Below, piece by piece: positions 52,561-64,000 of a stretch of DNA of 64,000 nucleotides. This DNA is from Angiostrongylus vasorum (lineage: Eukaryota; Nematoda; Chromadorea; Rhabditida; Metastrongylidae): NCBI GenBank assembly GCA_018806985.1, contig JADANN010000386.1, forward strand, positions 372,001-436,000, given 5' to 3'. The translations under genes and the position numbers were made by a program. The notes under the pieces are model-generated. The model ran no database searches. It was not told the origin of the DNA and saw only the letters and a program-made list of their open reading frames with translations. Within the stretch, counting starts at the first letter, position 1; every line of letters begins with the position of its first letter.

Positions 52561-53087
52561 AGGTGGGCTGACCGTAATCTATAAGTTTCCTCCCTGTTCG
52601 CCGAGCATGACTAGACCGTATCGTATTGCTCTGTGCCACATAGTAGGACGTTAGTCGCCGTTAATACTGAATCACATTATGTGGTATTCACATGAATTTC
52701 AGCCGCCAACAAACTATATCGCCTCCATCTGCCCCGTGTCACTTCTCATTTGCTCGTATCGCTCATATTTTATAGATCGCTTCTACCGTACTTCGCCTGT
52801 TCTTGATAAAACGATATAAGCCTGTGTTCCAAAGGACGTATGTGTTCGAGTACTGTTGATAAGGGTGATCGTAGAACGTTGCACCACTTGTAAACAGTGT
52901 TTTGTGAAGGGAATAGGTTAGATCGTTGGATTCTGTAGGCTGTTTGATTACACAGATGGTAAATGCTACGTGTTCCTCTGTTACCAGTATTCGTTGGGTG
53001 CACCTAGCAATTAACAGAAATCATCAACAAGAACGTTTCGTAGTCTGAATTAAACAAGAGCACAAGAGCATGTGCTGTATGAGACGG

Positions 53088-53330
53088 TATTTAGGCGATT
53101 TTCACTGCGAAATGAAAGTTCGTTCTGGAAGGACTTCACATTCGACGATGACCAAATGAACCATATAACGTACTATCGAGGACAACTTAACCCTCATCTT
53201 CTATGACACACTATTTAGGCGATTTTCACTTTGAACTGAAAGTTCTTTCTGGATGGACTTCAAATTCGATGTTGACTATGTAAACCATATATCGTGCTCT
53301 CGGGGACACTTTAACACTCATCTTGTACTT
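53088..53330. repeat. Diverged tandem duplication, 2 x about 124 bp
   Basis: Units beginning TATTTAGGCGATTTTCACT at 53088 and 53212, roughly 80% alike by eye, each ending near CTCATCTT. Confidence 0.85.
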
Positions 53331-53339
53331 CATTTTCCT

Positions 53340-54678
53340 ATTGAACATGTGTTGATTACTTTCTACTTAGACGAACTGACATCCTGTTGTCTCGTAAGAG
53401 CGTCTACACTTCTTTCATATGTGTTTCATTGCTTTACATCCGTAATTCATCGTTAACATAATGAGTACTGATCGAGGGCGATTTTCTTCTTTGGAAATCC
53501 ACCACGCTGCCGCGCCACGATGAGGCTCTTCACGAATAAGGCAATCTTGAAGACAATCAAATCTTGTCTCGGTTATGTGATTATACATCGGACACATTCT
53601 CGTGTGTCAATATTTACGGCAAATTGTGTCGTTTAAAAACACACGTCAATCAGTGTTTTGAACAAAATAATTCATAGTTCCTTGTTCGATTGGGCGGCTT
53701 ATTTCACATTGTTACGTGTCGTCCATCCATCGTCTGAAATTGCCTCTGTCTCTGTCTCGCTCCCACCTCTCCATCTCCATATCGTTTGTTTCTCGATTTT
53801 TTACGTTACCGTAACCAACACCGTCACATTTCGTCTAGTATGGCTGAAATCGAGATGAACATATGAATTCTGAAACGTTACAGTGTTTGGTATGTTTAAA
53901 CAGTAGATTCATCATGACTGTGATTTGTGCAATGGTCAATATGAGCAACCGTTGTCGAGTTGCGATCTATTGATGTGATGCTCCCCATTATTCGTTGAGA
54001 GCTATGATCATCAATCGTTCCCAACATTCTCTCTTTTGTCTGATTTTTCATCTCTGTCACTTTTAGGACATTGTAACGTTTCTATAAAACTAAAATTACT
54101 CGTTACAAACATGTGTTTGCATCGATTCTATGAAGGCTAGTGACATTTGACGTGACACTGAATGCACGCCTACTATTTTTCCACCCTCGTTCCATCGGGG
54201 GGTTTTTTTTTGTAAAATACAAAGTTTTTTGGCCCTTTTTCTTTCTGATTTTTTCTTCTGAAGATAACGCTGAAGCCGTAGGCTCTTTCTATTTCGATTG
54301 TTCTCAACTAAATCCTATAATGCAGTCTTCTATAAATTAGTTTAAGTATATAGATTAAACGCCACAGTAATGAAATGAACAAAGAAAACGAAAACATATC
54401 ACAGCATGGCAGGAACTAACTGGAATAGCTGTGTAAATCAAAAGATGTTTCCACCTCTTTCTTGCTTTCTCATAGTTCTATTTCAAGGTCTTCCTTCCGG
54501 AAGTAAAACTAGAAGTCTCGCAATTTATCCACTCCAAGTACTTTGCAACCTTATATGATGATTATTCCTTAGCACACTTGGTGTTCTATTCATAGTTTTA
54601 TCTCGACAATCGTGTAATTTTCTATAAATGTCAGTTCGGTGTAATTACATCATTTGTCATATCGAAGTCTTTATGTAG
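53340..54678. other. Upstream region of the IkappaB-like gene
   Basis: AT-rich, no exon or repeat recognised. An acceptor-like TTTATGTAG sits directly before the ATG, compatible with trans-splicing of a spliced leader. Confidence 0.4.
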
Positions 54679-55950
54679 ATGACATCTGAACCAAAGAAAG
54701 GAGACTGCCTCGTTGCTCGAGCTGTACCGCTATCACTTGGTGGTGCAGTAACACAGGAGCTGGCGGATCATATGGAACAGCTGATAATCGATGAGACAAA
54801 CACTCAGAAAAAACTTGACAAAGTGGCAAATAATATCAGTCCGTCGGATTTCGTCACGTTACAGAGCATCAGATCGTCAGCTTTGGCTCGTAAAACGGCA
54901 ACGACTTGGAAATTTTGTAGTGGTGGTCCTGCCCTCTTCAACGATCTACTCAATAAAGAACCAGACGAAGAAGTTCAGAACAAAACTGATGTGAAAGTAG
55001 AAGGAGGGAATAATACAGAAAGTAAGGTGATTGTGGAAGTGGAGGCTGAGAAAACCGCTGAACAGGAGAGGCTGGATGGCGATCTGCTTTCACGTGGTCC
55101 AGTGAAGAATGTTAGACTACCGAAAACGCATCATCCGTATAACTTCGGTGCCGTTTATTATGGCACGGCAGCACAAAGTACTGTTCATGATTATTCGGCT
55201 TTTTCAAATTACGGTGGTGGTTACGAATGTGGGAGCACGTGGACAGACAGTCCAGATATTTTTGGCTGTGTCTCGTCCTCGTCTCCAGAGTCGCTCGGAG
55301 TAGACAATGGTTATCATTCCACCTCACCAGTGCAGAAATCGCCGCTTCAGACTAGTCCATTTACAGATCACTCAATCACAAAAAGTGAGCTGTCTCGTCT
55401 GTTGGATTCTTCGGAATTGCCAGATCCATTGGTCGATTTTATTTTGAAATATTCACGTCGTTACACAGAGGAGCAAGCAACTGAAGAGCCATTGTCTAGT
55501 CCGAAACATCGTCCACTATCAGCAGATTCTGGCCTTGATTCACCTATGTCCGCACGTTCTGCTCCAAATGCTAGCCCCGAAATTCCGATTGGCGGGAATA
55601 GTGGCCCCACAACGCCATCTTTTAACCAGACGCGTCTAAGCCCTAGTAAAGGCCTTGAGTGTTCCGCCAAACAAACTCTTCGTTCTCTTATTCCGGACGG
55701 TGAGATGGACGATGCGTGGGCGTGGACACTGAAATGTATACAGTTCGCTCCTGGTTCATTGACTCATCAAGATGATGATCGTGACACACTTCTTCACATT
55801 GTGATTTCGCACCACGACCTTGCCAAGATTTACTCTTTGGTTGAACAACAACTCAAACTTAGTGATGCAATGGAGCAGCGACCATTCGACGTTCCTAACC
55901 GATACAATGAAACTCCAATGTTCCTCGCTGTACAGCAGCAGTTGAAAGAG
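54679..55950 (+). CDS. nfki-1: nfki-1-like exon 1: N-terminal region, degron, first ankyrin units
   Basis: 424 codons from ATG to QLKE|GTGAAA. Contains the DSGLDS degron (55525-55542) and the first ankyrin units. If the intron is retained the frame ends 12 codons later at 55987. Confidence 0.9.
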
Positions 55951-58900
55951 GTGAAATTTGCATTAAGTATTAAGTATAAGCCATTATAACTCATGTAAAT
56001 TTCTTGTTCTAAACGTCATCTTACCTCTCCCATATTTCTGTAGGTAGTCGCATACCTGCTAGAAGTTGGCGCGGATCCAAATGTACAGACGTTGCGTCCA
56101 GAACGAGAAGGTGCTATTCATTACGCGTCAGCGAGGGGAATGCGTGATATTGTGAAGGTATTCTGATTTAATTTTTACTTGATTTTTAAAGGAATTATGT
56201 TTCGCGGAAAGTATGCTTGCCTCATCCAGTATTCCCATTTTATTCAATCGTTTGTAGTTGGACAAGATGGTTTTCCGAAATCTCTACAAACTCATGCATT
56301 AGTGTTTCCCAGGTCGTCATAACAAGTAATCAGCAACTACTATCTATCCGGAAGTCTCCCGCTTTGTGATTAAGTTTATTGCAGGACGGTAGTGAATCCA
56401 TGCATCGATTTTACTCATAGCTGGGCATTAGAATTAATTTATCGAAACATTTCTCAGCTTGGGTGGCTTACACATGGATACGTCTTGCATGCTATGGCAG
56501 AAAAACGCCGTAAAGCCCTTGCCAAGATGAAATCACCAATAGCTAGCCATTGCGGGGGATTCGGATGATTCCAGATAAAGCGTAGTAAAAATAATGCGTG
56601 TTTTTTTAAATTTCAGATTTTGTGCGCCTCACGAAAGCTAAAGATTAACCAGTTAAATGGATGTGGTCAGACGGCACTCCACTGCGCAATTGCAAATCAC
56701 GGTGTTCTTGATGAACGGTCGCAGAAAATTGTCGACAATCGCGACGTTATTATCGCGCTTCTGAAAGCTGGAGCTGATCCAACATTGGTGGTATGCATAG
56801 ACTGATCCTTGTTTTTCCCCTAATTCGTGGACTAGGCTGACGATTACTAAAATAATTTCCTTGCATTTTAAAAAGTTTGATGGATTGCTTCCATACTTAC
56901 CACTGACAATGAAAAAGCAGCATCAGACAAGTGTGTAATAGCTGATGTTCAAAAAACAATAGTCAAGTCTCTAATGTCAGATGTACTAGAAAGAATAACT
57001 GCGACTTCTTTCTACACCAAATTTCAATACGTGTTTTTCGAGTTTCACTTCTTCTATTTACTACTTTTCGTACATATCAGCATTTCATGCGTGGTTCAGT
57101 AGCCATATGAATCTCTCATGCGTATGTTCCCCTGCTGAAGACATTGGAAACATGCGCATACCGGTGCTTTCGCATGCAGAGAAATCAGTTCTCCATGATC
57201 TATAAAATTTACCTCATGAACCATAATCTAAATGCACGTTGCGTCTTCACATTTTTCCATGGTTTTTGTTTTACGCTGAGTTGCTTATTATGCTAAGTGC
57301 TAAATTGGTGTTGAAGTCGCGTTCTCTCCCACCTCGTCACCATAAGCACATGCACTTATTGTTGTAATCATTACTAGCGCCAATCCTAACACACGAATAT
57401 CCAAGCTACCAGCGATTTCCCATGTAGTATACCATACTTCATCATTAATCCGATATATATAGTTCTGTTTTTGTCCGGATTTGTTATGCCCAGTGTTCGT
57501 CCGTAGTTTCGGAGGGTGTCCGAGTGTCTATTGTATGCGTACCGCTCAGTGTGGGTCACACCACCACCACGACCATCACCACTTTGTATTCAATGTTTGC
57601 CATGGTCGATAGCTCGTTCTTGTGTAACTCAGGATTTAATCACGAAGTCATAGATATCTGTAATTTGAGTTCTACCCACTCACAACGGACAATGTTCATA
57701 AAATCAGTGTTAAGAGGTCGACTTGCATATTTCTTGGTGCAAAAAGAAAATCTCTACACTGGTCATGTTTCGTTTCGTAATGTTTTTATAAGAAAGCTAG
57801 GAAAGAAGGCTGTCTAAGAATTAGTTTGTAAGTTAATGGTTTTGTTAGAAACCCTTATAAATATAGGATAGCTCAAAATGCAAAACATGCAAAAGTACTG
57901 AGGATTTTCGCAAAACTAAAAATATGCAGTCGAATAGTGTTCACAAAAGTTAACCTAATTACTAAGAGAACTGATCCACCAACGAGGTGGATAAGCACAA
58001 AAACATTTCTCTGCACTTTGCTCGTTGCTGTGCACATATGCCTCTTTGCTAATTAGACATGACATTTAAATTCTATCGTTGTAGATGTTTAAGATATATA
58101 TAAAGCAAAGTATAGATAGTGTTGGCAATTTTCCTAGCTTTCTAAGTTCCTACCATTCAGATTTTTAAGAAATGAGCAAAGATAGTACCTACGTCGTTAG
58201 GGGCGCGTGTGGCGCAGTGGGCAGGGACGCCTTGAAGTACACATGAGATCGATCCCCGCGCCCAGTTCACCAAGGCTTTCATCCTCCGGGGTCGGCAGAT
58301 TGCTACCAGACTTGTCTAGGAGGATAGCAACACTGGTTCGATACATCGGTAGGCCAGCGCTAGTCATTGTATAGGCCAGATATGCATTCAATCACCTCCA
58401 ACGATACTTAATGAAGTCGAATGCATGACTCATCCCTCAGGTATTGATCAACGCCGAGAGCTTTGCCGTTTGTACGTCGTCGATAAGGATCACTAACATC
58501 GCAGAAGCACATATATGCTTCATTCGCAAATTCGTTTATATAACTAATGTGGATTTTGTACTTGGATCGGTAGCATTGGGTGGAACAAAGAACAATCAGT
58601 GCCATTGAACTGTTGAATGCATGGTTCCATTGTATTGCTTCGTTGAGAGGTTTTACGGAAAAATCACTTTACATTGTTGAAATGCAATTCTGAATTTCTG
58701 ATTACTATAGTTGTTGAGGAGGTTATGCTATCATGTAAAGAATTATTCATCCTACTAATGTTCATATCCACTTATTGAGAAATTTTGCTAGCGGAAGAGC
58801 TATCGCATGTAAGATTGAGTTTATTGTTGTCACTCTCATTTAGCTGTTTACAATCAAAAGGATGAAAATGAGAATTCAGCAAAGCGGTATCGTTAGTGAT

Positions 58901-59649
58901 GCAATATTGGCATAATAGGCCTAGTGGGTAAACATATGTTATCCGTGGCGCATTATATTATCCTACATTCTACGGAGTGGATTTCTCTGGTAACCCCTCA
59001 TAAAGACTTGTAGCAAGCAGTGCTGTTAATATCTGCTCAAATAATTGCCATTTCCTTTTCTATTCATGAATTCGCTTCGTTTATGGAGCCGGTTTAGAAA
59101 GTCGATTTTTGTGGTATTTCTGCGTTTCTAATTTATTTGAGAGACGATTGTATTAACTAGGATTGTATAGCGAGTGTAGGACTCTTTCCAGGATGCAAGA
59201 AATGGAAGGACAATAGTGCATTATGCTGTTGAGACAATGGATCCACAGATTATTGAAGTTAGTTCATATCAGTTTTCTTGCTTACGATATTTTGATGAGT
59301 GCAAACACGTGGTTATTAACATTTTTCTTAAGTTTTCAGTCCTCTTTATCTGCTGTATCGACATTATAGGTGTTGAAGAACAATGTCGATGAAGATTCCT
59401 GGACTGACCTAGTCAATCTGGCGGATTTCAGTCAAGAGAAGCCGATGGATATGTTCAAAACCGGCAGGTATCTGTCGACTAATGAGTCTACAAGGTGCAT
59501 CATTCGCTAATAAACAATTGCATAAAATAGAGACTTGTTCATTTCATCGTTTATATTTGTAGCGGGGGAATTTGCTCATAATCGTTCTGTTCAGATCGGA
59601 AATCTTCATGACACTGCTCATCAGTGGAGCCAGAATTCAAACAACATAG
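54679..59649 (+). CDS. nfki-1: IkappaB-like ankyrin-repeat protein with DSGLDS degron
   Basis: Six exons (54679-55950, 56044-56157, 56617-56790, 59192-59257, 59370-59467, 59595-59649) join to 592 residues plus stop. Residues 1 to about 345 are a long non-ankyrin region rich in Ser/Pro; about 364 to the end is an ankyrin array of roughly six repeats (RDTLLHIVISHHD, NETPMFLAVQQ, LLEVGADPN, GQTALHCAIANHG, LLKAGADPT, GRTIVHYAVE). Residues 283-288 are DSGLDS, identical to the IkappaB-alpha phosphodegron read by beta-TrCP. A helical SELPDPLVDFILKYSRRY segment lies at 245-262. The ATG is the first possible start: TAG precedes it in frame. C. elegans has two such proteins, NFKI-1 and IKB-1, which act in IL-17 signalling; I choose nfki-1 from its remembered X linkage, and ikb-1 is the alternative. 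The protein may act in cytoplasm or nucleus. Confidence 0.85.
56044..56157 (+). CDS. nfki-1: nfki-1-like exon 2: ankyrin
   Basis: 38 codons, phase 0, acceptor TTCTGTAG, donor GTATTC. Reads YLLEVGADPNVQTLRPEREG and IHYASARG. Confidence 0.92.
56617..56790 (+). CDS. nfki-1: nfki-1-like exon 3: ankyrin
   Basis: 58 codons, phase 0, acceptor AAATTTCAG, donor GTATGC. Reads GCGQTALHCAIANHG and LLKAGADPTLV, with an insertion between the two helices (DERSQKIVDNRD) typical of IkappaB repeats. Confidence 0.92.
58200..58467 (+). repeat. Family A SINE copy
   Basis: Head GGCGCGTGTGGCGCAGTGG, box-B-like GAGATCGATCCCCGCGCCC, full body. In the 2.4-kb third intron of the IkappaB-like gene. Confidence 0.9.
59192..59257 (+). 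CDS. nfki-1: nfki-1-like exon 4: ankyrin
   Basis: 22 codons, phase 0, acceptor CTTTCCAG, donor GTTAGT. Reads DARNGRTIVHYAVETMD, continuing the repeat from exon 3. Confidence 0.9.
59370..59467 (+). CDS. nfki-1: nfki-1-like exon 5
   Basis: 98 nt, acceptor CATTATAG, donor GTATCT, phase 0 to 2. Reads VLKNNVDEDSWTDLVNLADF. Confidence 0.85.
59595..59649 (+). CDS. nfki-1: nfki-1-like last exon
   Basis: Acceptor CTGTTCAG completes an Arg codon; reads SEIFMTLLISGARIQTT and stops at TAG 59647-59649. The second helix of a final ankyrin unit is recognisable. Confidence 0.8.
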
Positions 59650-60125
59650 ACAAGTGGACTTAATGACAAGCGTGAATTGCACGACAAATCTGCGTCCATT
59701 TACAAGGGAATTCCAGCGAATGTATCCAATTCGATCTCATTTGTCGAACAAGCTGACCTTCTCTGTTCATATACTGCATTGGTTCTACCGTATAAATTAC
59801 GCCTATGGAAGTTATTCGATGTTATAAGATTCGTCGATTCGGACATGATGTGAATACTTTGATTTTCATGATGTAGAATATTACTATATTGTTATAGATC
59901 CCTTGTTGTCATGATTTTGGAGTTCTTGGGGAAGACACATGTAACATTCTTGTTTTTTTCTTGTTTAAATTTAAACATACCTAAACATACACATATACGG
60001 ATCAACGACCTCGTTTGGCTGGTACAAATGGTTCAACACCAGGCGTTATCTTAAGATTATAAACAGTGTTTGTATTCTAGTTGCATGCATAAGTATGCCA
60101 TAGACGTTTTATATCGTTTGGAAAG

Positions 60126-60131
60126 AATAAA
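60126..60131 (+). promoter_or_regulatory. Poly(A) signal of the IkappaB-like gene (AATAAA)
   Basis: Canonical AATAAA 477 nt after the stop codon; no other gene lies between. Confidence 0.5.
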
Positions 60132-60139
60132 CTTTCTTG

Positions 60140-60910
60140 TATTATAGCTCTATAGACATACGATGTTGAAATGGAATTTAATGTGAATGTTATTGATTGC
60201 ATCGCAATGAAGATTCTGGAGGATTCATCTTCACACGACATATTCCATTGCTCCGCGTTGGTAGCACTACCACAAAATTCAGTCTGTGTAAATTATGTAG
60301 TGAAAATGGAAAATATTCAAAGAAAATGGATCTGTTCAAAAACATAGGTATTGTTTTGCGATTCCTGCAGAGAGGAAGACAGAAGCCGAACGGACACTGT
60401 CGAACTGGCTAGAACGCCCGTCAGACATTGAACTGCTAAAGAAAAGCACTGCCACAGTTTCTTTTACAACACCGTTGTGTTACCTAGACATTTTTCTGTG
60501 TTAAATTTCAGCTTTTAGTTTACACGAGTTTATTTTCCTCGCCAAGTTGCACGTAAACAGAGTTTGATGTCAATGGTTTCCTAGTTAACTGAAGTTGTGC
60601 TTTGAGTTGTGTTTCAAAGCGGTGATAGAATGTCTTATGCGAGATGTTCCTTTAAAAAACGAAATATTAGCTGTACAGCTTTTAATACGAAGTGAGAGGT
60701 CAAGTAATGAGAAGTTAGCCGTCCTTCGTTGATCAAGGGATGGATGGTGGATGAACGACGTGAACGTATGATGTGAAAGCAGAAAAGTGTGAACACGTGA
60801 ATGGAACCAATTTTGTTTAGTACTTCGAAAGGAATTCGTTCTTATATTGTTGGACACATAAATCATTCCACACTATAAGGCATAAAATAATGAAGCCTTC
60901 GGATTTGATC
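60140..60910. other. Intergenic stretch, nothing recognised
   Basis: AT-rich sequence with short ORFs only. No splice-supported exon or repeat found. Confidence 0.4.
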
Positions 60911-60911
60911 A

Positions 60912-61110
60912 GTCGATTAGTCTTTGGATTCGCCACGCACTCGACTTCATCAAACATCGGTAGGGGTGACAATGCATATCTAACATGCAATGACTTGAGG
61001 TGGCCTCTCGATGTGTTAAATGAGTACCACTATTCTCCCAAACAGGTCTGGTATCACTAAGCCGACCCCGGAGGCATGTAGCGCTTAATGGTCTCAAGGG
61101 CGAGGTCAAA
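60912..61110 (-). repeat. Family A SINE copy, diverged
   Basis: Antisense: CACTCGACTTCATCAAACAT, GGTGGCCTCTCGATGTGTTA, AAGCCGACCCCGGAGGCATG. The head is largely lost. Confidence 0.72.
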
Positions 61111-61384
61111 TAACCATGACCGATGTCTGACATCAGTATTCACTGTCGATACTGTACTTTCCAGCAAATGATTGATATTCTTCATGTCCGTGTCAACATT
61201 ATTCCTTTCAGGTATTTTGAGAAAAAAAAGAAAACAAAGGCGAACTACATCCTCATTGTTTGTTTGACCGTTTTTTTCTTATTACAACAATCAGGTGGAG
61301 GAAAAATAGAAGCGATGTCCTCCTCATCGTTTATCTGACGGGGGTTTCATGCGGTATTAATGATGATGATTAAGGGCGCGTGTA

Positions 61385-63197
61385 GGACAAATACGAACTA
61401 GCAAAACAATGCAGACAGGTGATAAAAGAGGATCTTAAAGAGAGAAGAGCAGCAATTACAGTCGAAGCTGCAGAGGCTGGGAAAAGCATTCGCAAAGCCC
61501 ACCGAAGCTTGGATAATTGTAGGACCACGACGATTGGACTCCGACGCCCAGACGGAACAGTTACAGCGTCCAGAAAGGCAATGAGGAAAATCATCCACGA
61601 ATACAATTTAGACCTCTTCGATAGCCACGTCCACCTTCCGTCATATGAAATAAAGGGGGATGGATATGTTGTACCACCGGTTCTCCCTTCGGAAATCCGA
61701 AATGCCATTTCGTCGATGAAAAAACGCACAGCACCAGGTCCGGAGAGGATAAGATCAGAACAGCTGAAGAACTTTCCGCCAGACCTCGTAAACACACTGG
61801 CTCGGCTCTTCACACGTTACCTGTCTGAATGTAAGGTCCCTACTCCGTGGAAGACCAACAAAACCGTGTAATTGTTCAAGAAGGGTGAGTGACCTACACG
61901 ATATCGGCAACTATCGCCCAATCTGCTTGCTGTCTGTCGTCTACAAACTTTTCATTCGAGTCATCTTAAACACGATTGACAGAACACTGGACGAAGGACA
62001 GCCATGTGAGCAAGCAGGGTTTCAAAAAGGATTTAGTACGATGGACCATATCCACACGATAACAAAACTCATTGAAGTATAGCGAGAGTACAAAAGACCG
62101 CTCTGTCTCACTTTCATCGATTTAAAGAATGCCTTTGACTTAAATGAGATAGAAGCAGTCATGAAAGCCCTTGATAGTCAAGGACTCCCTCCCTACTCAG
62201 TTCATAAAGATTCTTCGTGGGCTGTACAAAAATTCCACAACCAAGATGTGACCATTCTACAACGATATTAACATCGACATCAAAACAGGAGTTAAGCAAG
62301 GCGATACCATCTCGCCAAAATTATTCACTGCCACCCTCCAGAACGTCATGCGAACATTGGAATAGGATAATATGGGGGGTGAAAATCGATGGTTGGCAAT
62401 TACAGCACCTTCGCTTTGCTGATGACGTCGTCCTTATAACACCAAACATTAGCCAAGCGTAACGAATGCTTGCCGACTTTGATAAACCCTGTGGAAAGAT
62501 TGGTCTTCGACTAAATCTCACAAAAACGATGTTCGTGAGGAACGGATTGGTTTCGGATGCTCCATTCACGCTCATCGGAACCAATATCTCCGAATGCTCC
62601 AGTTGTGATTATCTAGGTCGGGAAATCAACATGCTGAACGACTTAGCTCCAGAGCGGAGCAGAATGAAACGAGCGGCTTGGGAGCTTTCAGGAGCATCGA
62701 GGATGTAGTGAAGAGAACAAAGAACACCCGACTCCGTGCCCACCTTTTCAACTCAACGGTACTTCCTGCCCTAGCGTATGCGTCAAAAACCTGGTCGCTG
62801 CGTAAACAGGATGAAGAATCACTCAGCGTTATTGAACGCGTAGGTCGAAAGGACGATGCTAGGGACTATCCCGTGTCACGCAAGTAACGGAGGGGATGCG
62901 AAGCTCCGACCTGCATCAACGACCAAAAATCAAAGATGCCGCTCTTTACGCCAAGCATTGGAAGATAAGGTGAGCCGGACTGGATTCCTCGGGATGTTAG
63001 ACGCACTGCAGGAAGAGCACCGACTGCATAGTCAGAGTTCTTCACGAAAAGCCTAGAAGAAAGATATTATGCTCGATGAGTTCCTAGACCGAGCAGAACC
63101 TACTGCGCTATTCTTGCAAGCGACAGAGAAAAATGGAAGATTTACTGGCGCCCGCTGGAGTCACTCGACGATCAAGGGGACTACAGGTGATACAGGT
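61385..63197 (+). pseudogene. RTE retrotransposon, 5'-truncated reverse transcriptase
   Basis: Plus-strand RT with NYRPICLLSVVYK, FIDLKNAFD, GVKQGD and the catalytic FADD (62415-62426), then the RTE thumb and C-terminal domain. Frameshifts and stops break it near 61870, 62080, 62190, 62360, 62460 and 62700, so no active protein is possible. The endonuclease is missing (5' truncation at about 61385, next to a 15-bp family A-like GGGCGCGTGTAGGA). The 3' end is a GATACAGGT repeat at 63185-63197. Confidence 0.92.
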
Positions 63198-63199
63198 GA

Positions 63200-63217
63200 T
63201 ATGCATATATGAACTTA

Positions 63218-63270
<53 letters not shown>

Positions 63271-63310
63271 GTACATATATTATATCTATGTATATAAATA
63301 TATATAAAAA
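63200..63310. repeat. (TA)n microsatellite
   Basis: About 75 bp of TA repeats followed by TATG/TAAATATA variants, directly after the RTE 3' tail. Confidence 0.95.
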
Positions 63311-63561
63311 TGTATGTATATAGCAGTGAATGGGATTAAATTCAAGAATTGTACTTTGTCATTCGTCATTTTTTTTAAAAGATTTGTTGCTATGTTATAG
63401 TGCATGATTCGATTGCTTCAATATAGGCTACCAAAAGACTGAGGTTCATGTAAATAGTGTTGGTCGCATATAACAGAGTTTCCTCAGTACCTTTCTCACC
63501 AACAACAGAACACGTGACTCTCTTTCTGTATTGGAGATCGAACTCTATTTATTTTTTTCAG

Positions 63562-63885
63562 CTTTCACCTGTATTACCTGTTGTAACGTTGACCGTCGAA
63601 TGATACGAGTAAGCCCAGTAAACCTTCCAGTTCTGTCGGTCGTGTCTAAGAGCAGCTTAGTTGGTTGTGCTCAGTCTAGGGACTCGAGCATCACACATCC
63701 TTCTTCTAGACTTGTCGTGAAGAACTTTGTCTATCGGGTCGATGGTATTCCTGCTGTGTTTTTTGAAATCCCAAGAAATCCAGTCACTAACGACTCCTGT
63801 CTATCGGTTGCCGCTTATACGCATTACGTGCCCAGTTTAAATCATCTTCGACAACGTGGCGTGTGGAACTTCTTTTAACTTTCGT
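63562..63885 (-). mobile_element. RTE retrotransposon 3' fragment
   Basis: Reverse complement of the last 330 bp of an RTE element, starting with its CACCTGTATTACCTG tail repeat. Tail to tail with the copy ending at 63197. Confidence 0.85.
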
Positions 63886-64000
63886 TGAATTTGTAAACTA
63901 TAATATGTAAAAACCAACTTTCTGATGACATCAAATGGAATTTTGGTGAGGTGTTCTCAGTTCTATTCAGAAACTACCGACAGAAAACCACTTCTTACGA

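Noticed and set aside
57100..57190. Possible hammerhead-like motif (GCTGAAGACATTGGAAACATG) in an IkappaB-gene intron
   Set aside because: Stem I and stem II do not pair and the GAAAC-GTC end is missing.
58200..58290. Possible tRNA gene from strong box A and box B
   Set aside because: Common to all family A copies; the cloverleaf does not close.

Overview
The window is nuclear DNA of a nematode, most likely a clade V strongylid such as a hookworm. The evidence is the content: three nematode-like genes with short AT-rich introns, crisp TTTCAG-type acceptors and GTAAGT/GTRAGT donors, plus a dense load of RTE retrotransposons and tRNA-derived SINE-like repeats. The species assignment is inference. 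I recognise three protein-coding genes, all on the + strand. They are a Rab26/37-type small GTPase (rab-37, 1337-15690, 5' end missing), a homeodomain-interacting protein kinase (hpk-1, about 35829-50916) and an IkappaB-like ankyrin protein (nfki-1-like, 54679-59649). All exon joins given here keep the reading frame across splice phases: 573 coding nt for rab-37, 2511 for hpk-1 and 1779 for the IkappaB gene.

Layout. 1-15.8 kb: six rab-37 exons, with a 9-kb third intron that holds a near full-length, decayed RTE element on the minus strand (6.8-10.8 kb). 15.8-35.8 kb: repeat-rich DNA with no firm gene. It contains many SINE-like copies, two or three foldback elements with hammerhead-like motifs, a second RTE interrupted by a TA microsatellite and another repeat, a GC-rich island at 23.04-23.41 kb and a few candidate exons that could be 5' exons of hpk-1. 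35.8-50.9 kb: hpk-1, whose last intron (3.2 kb) contains a Penelope-like element remnant encoding a GIY-YIG endonuclease. 50.9-54.7 kb: intergenic, with a second GC-rich patch at 52.34-52.56 kb and a tandem duplication. 54.7-60.1 kb: the IkappaB-like gene. 60.9-64 kb: repeats, including two RTE copies lying tail to tail around a (TA)n tract.

Four dispersed families recur and are named here A to D. A: about 270 bp, tRNA-derived, 12 copies, tail of TCCTTTA repeats. B: about 360 bp, tRNA-derived, A-rich tail. C: about 390 bp, no tRNA head seen, tail of AAGTATN repeats, 13-bp target duplications. D: tRNA-like, found singly and as inverted dimers.

Functionally the three genes are independent: dense-core/secretory vesicle traffic (rab-37), stress and transcriptional kinase signalling with SUMO links (hpk-1), and IkappaB/IL-17-type signalling (nfki-1-like). 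From memory, the C. elegans counterparts of all three lie on chromosome X, which would make the window a piece of the ancestral X. The most notable biology is an exact IkappaB phosphodegron (DSGLDS) in the ankyrin protein, and a Penelope-like element with a hammerhead-ribozyme-like motif downstream of its endonuclease ORF.
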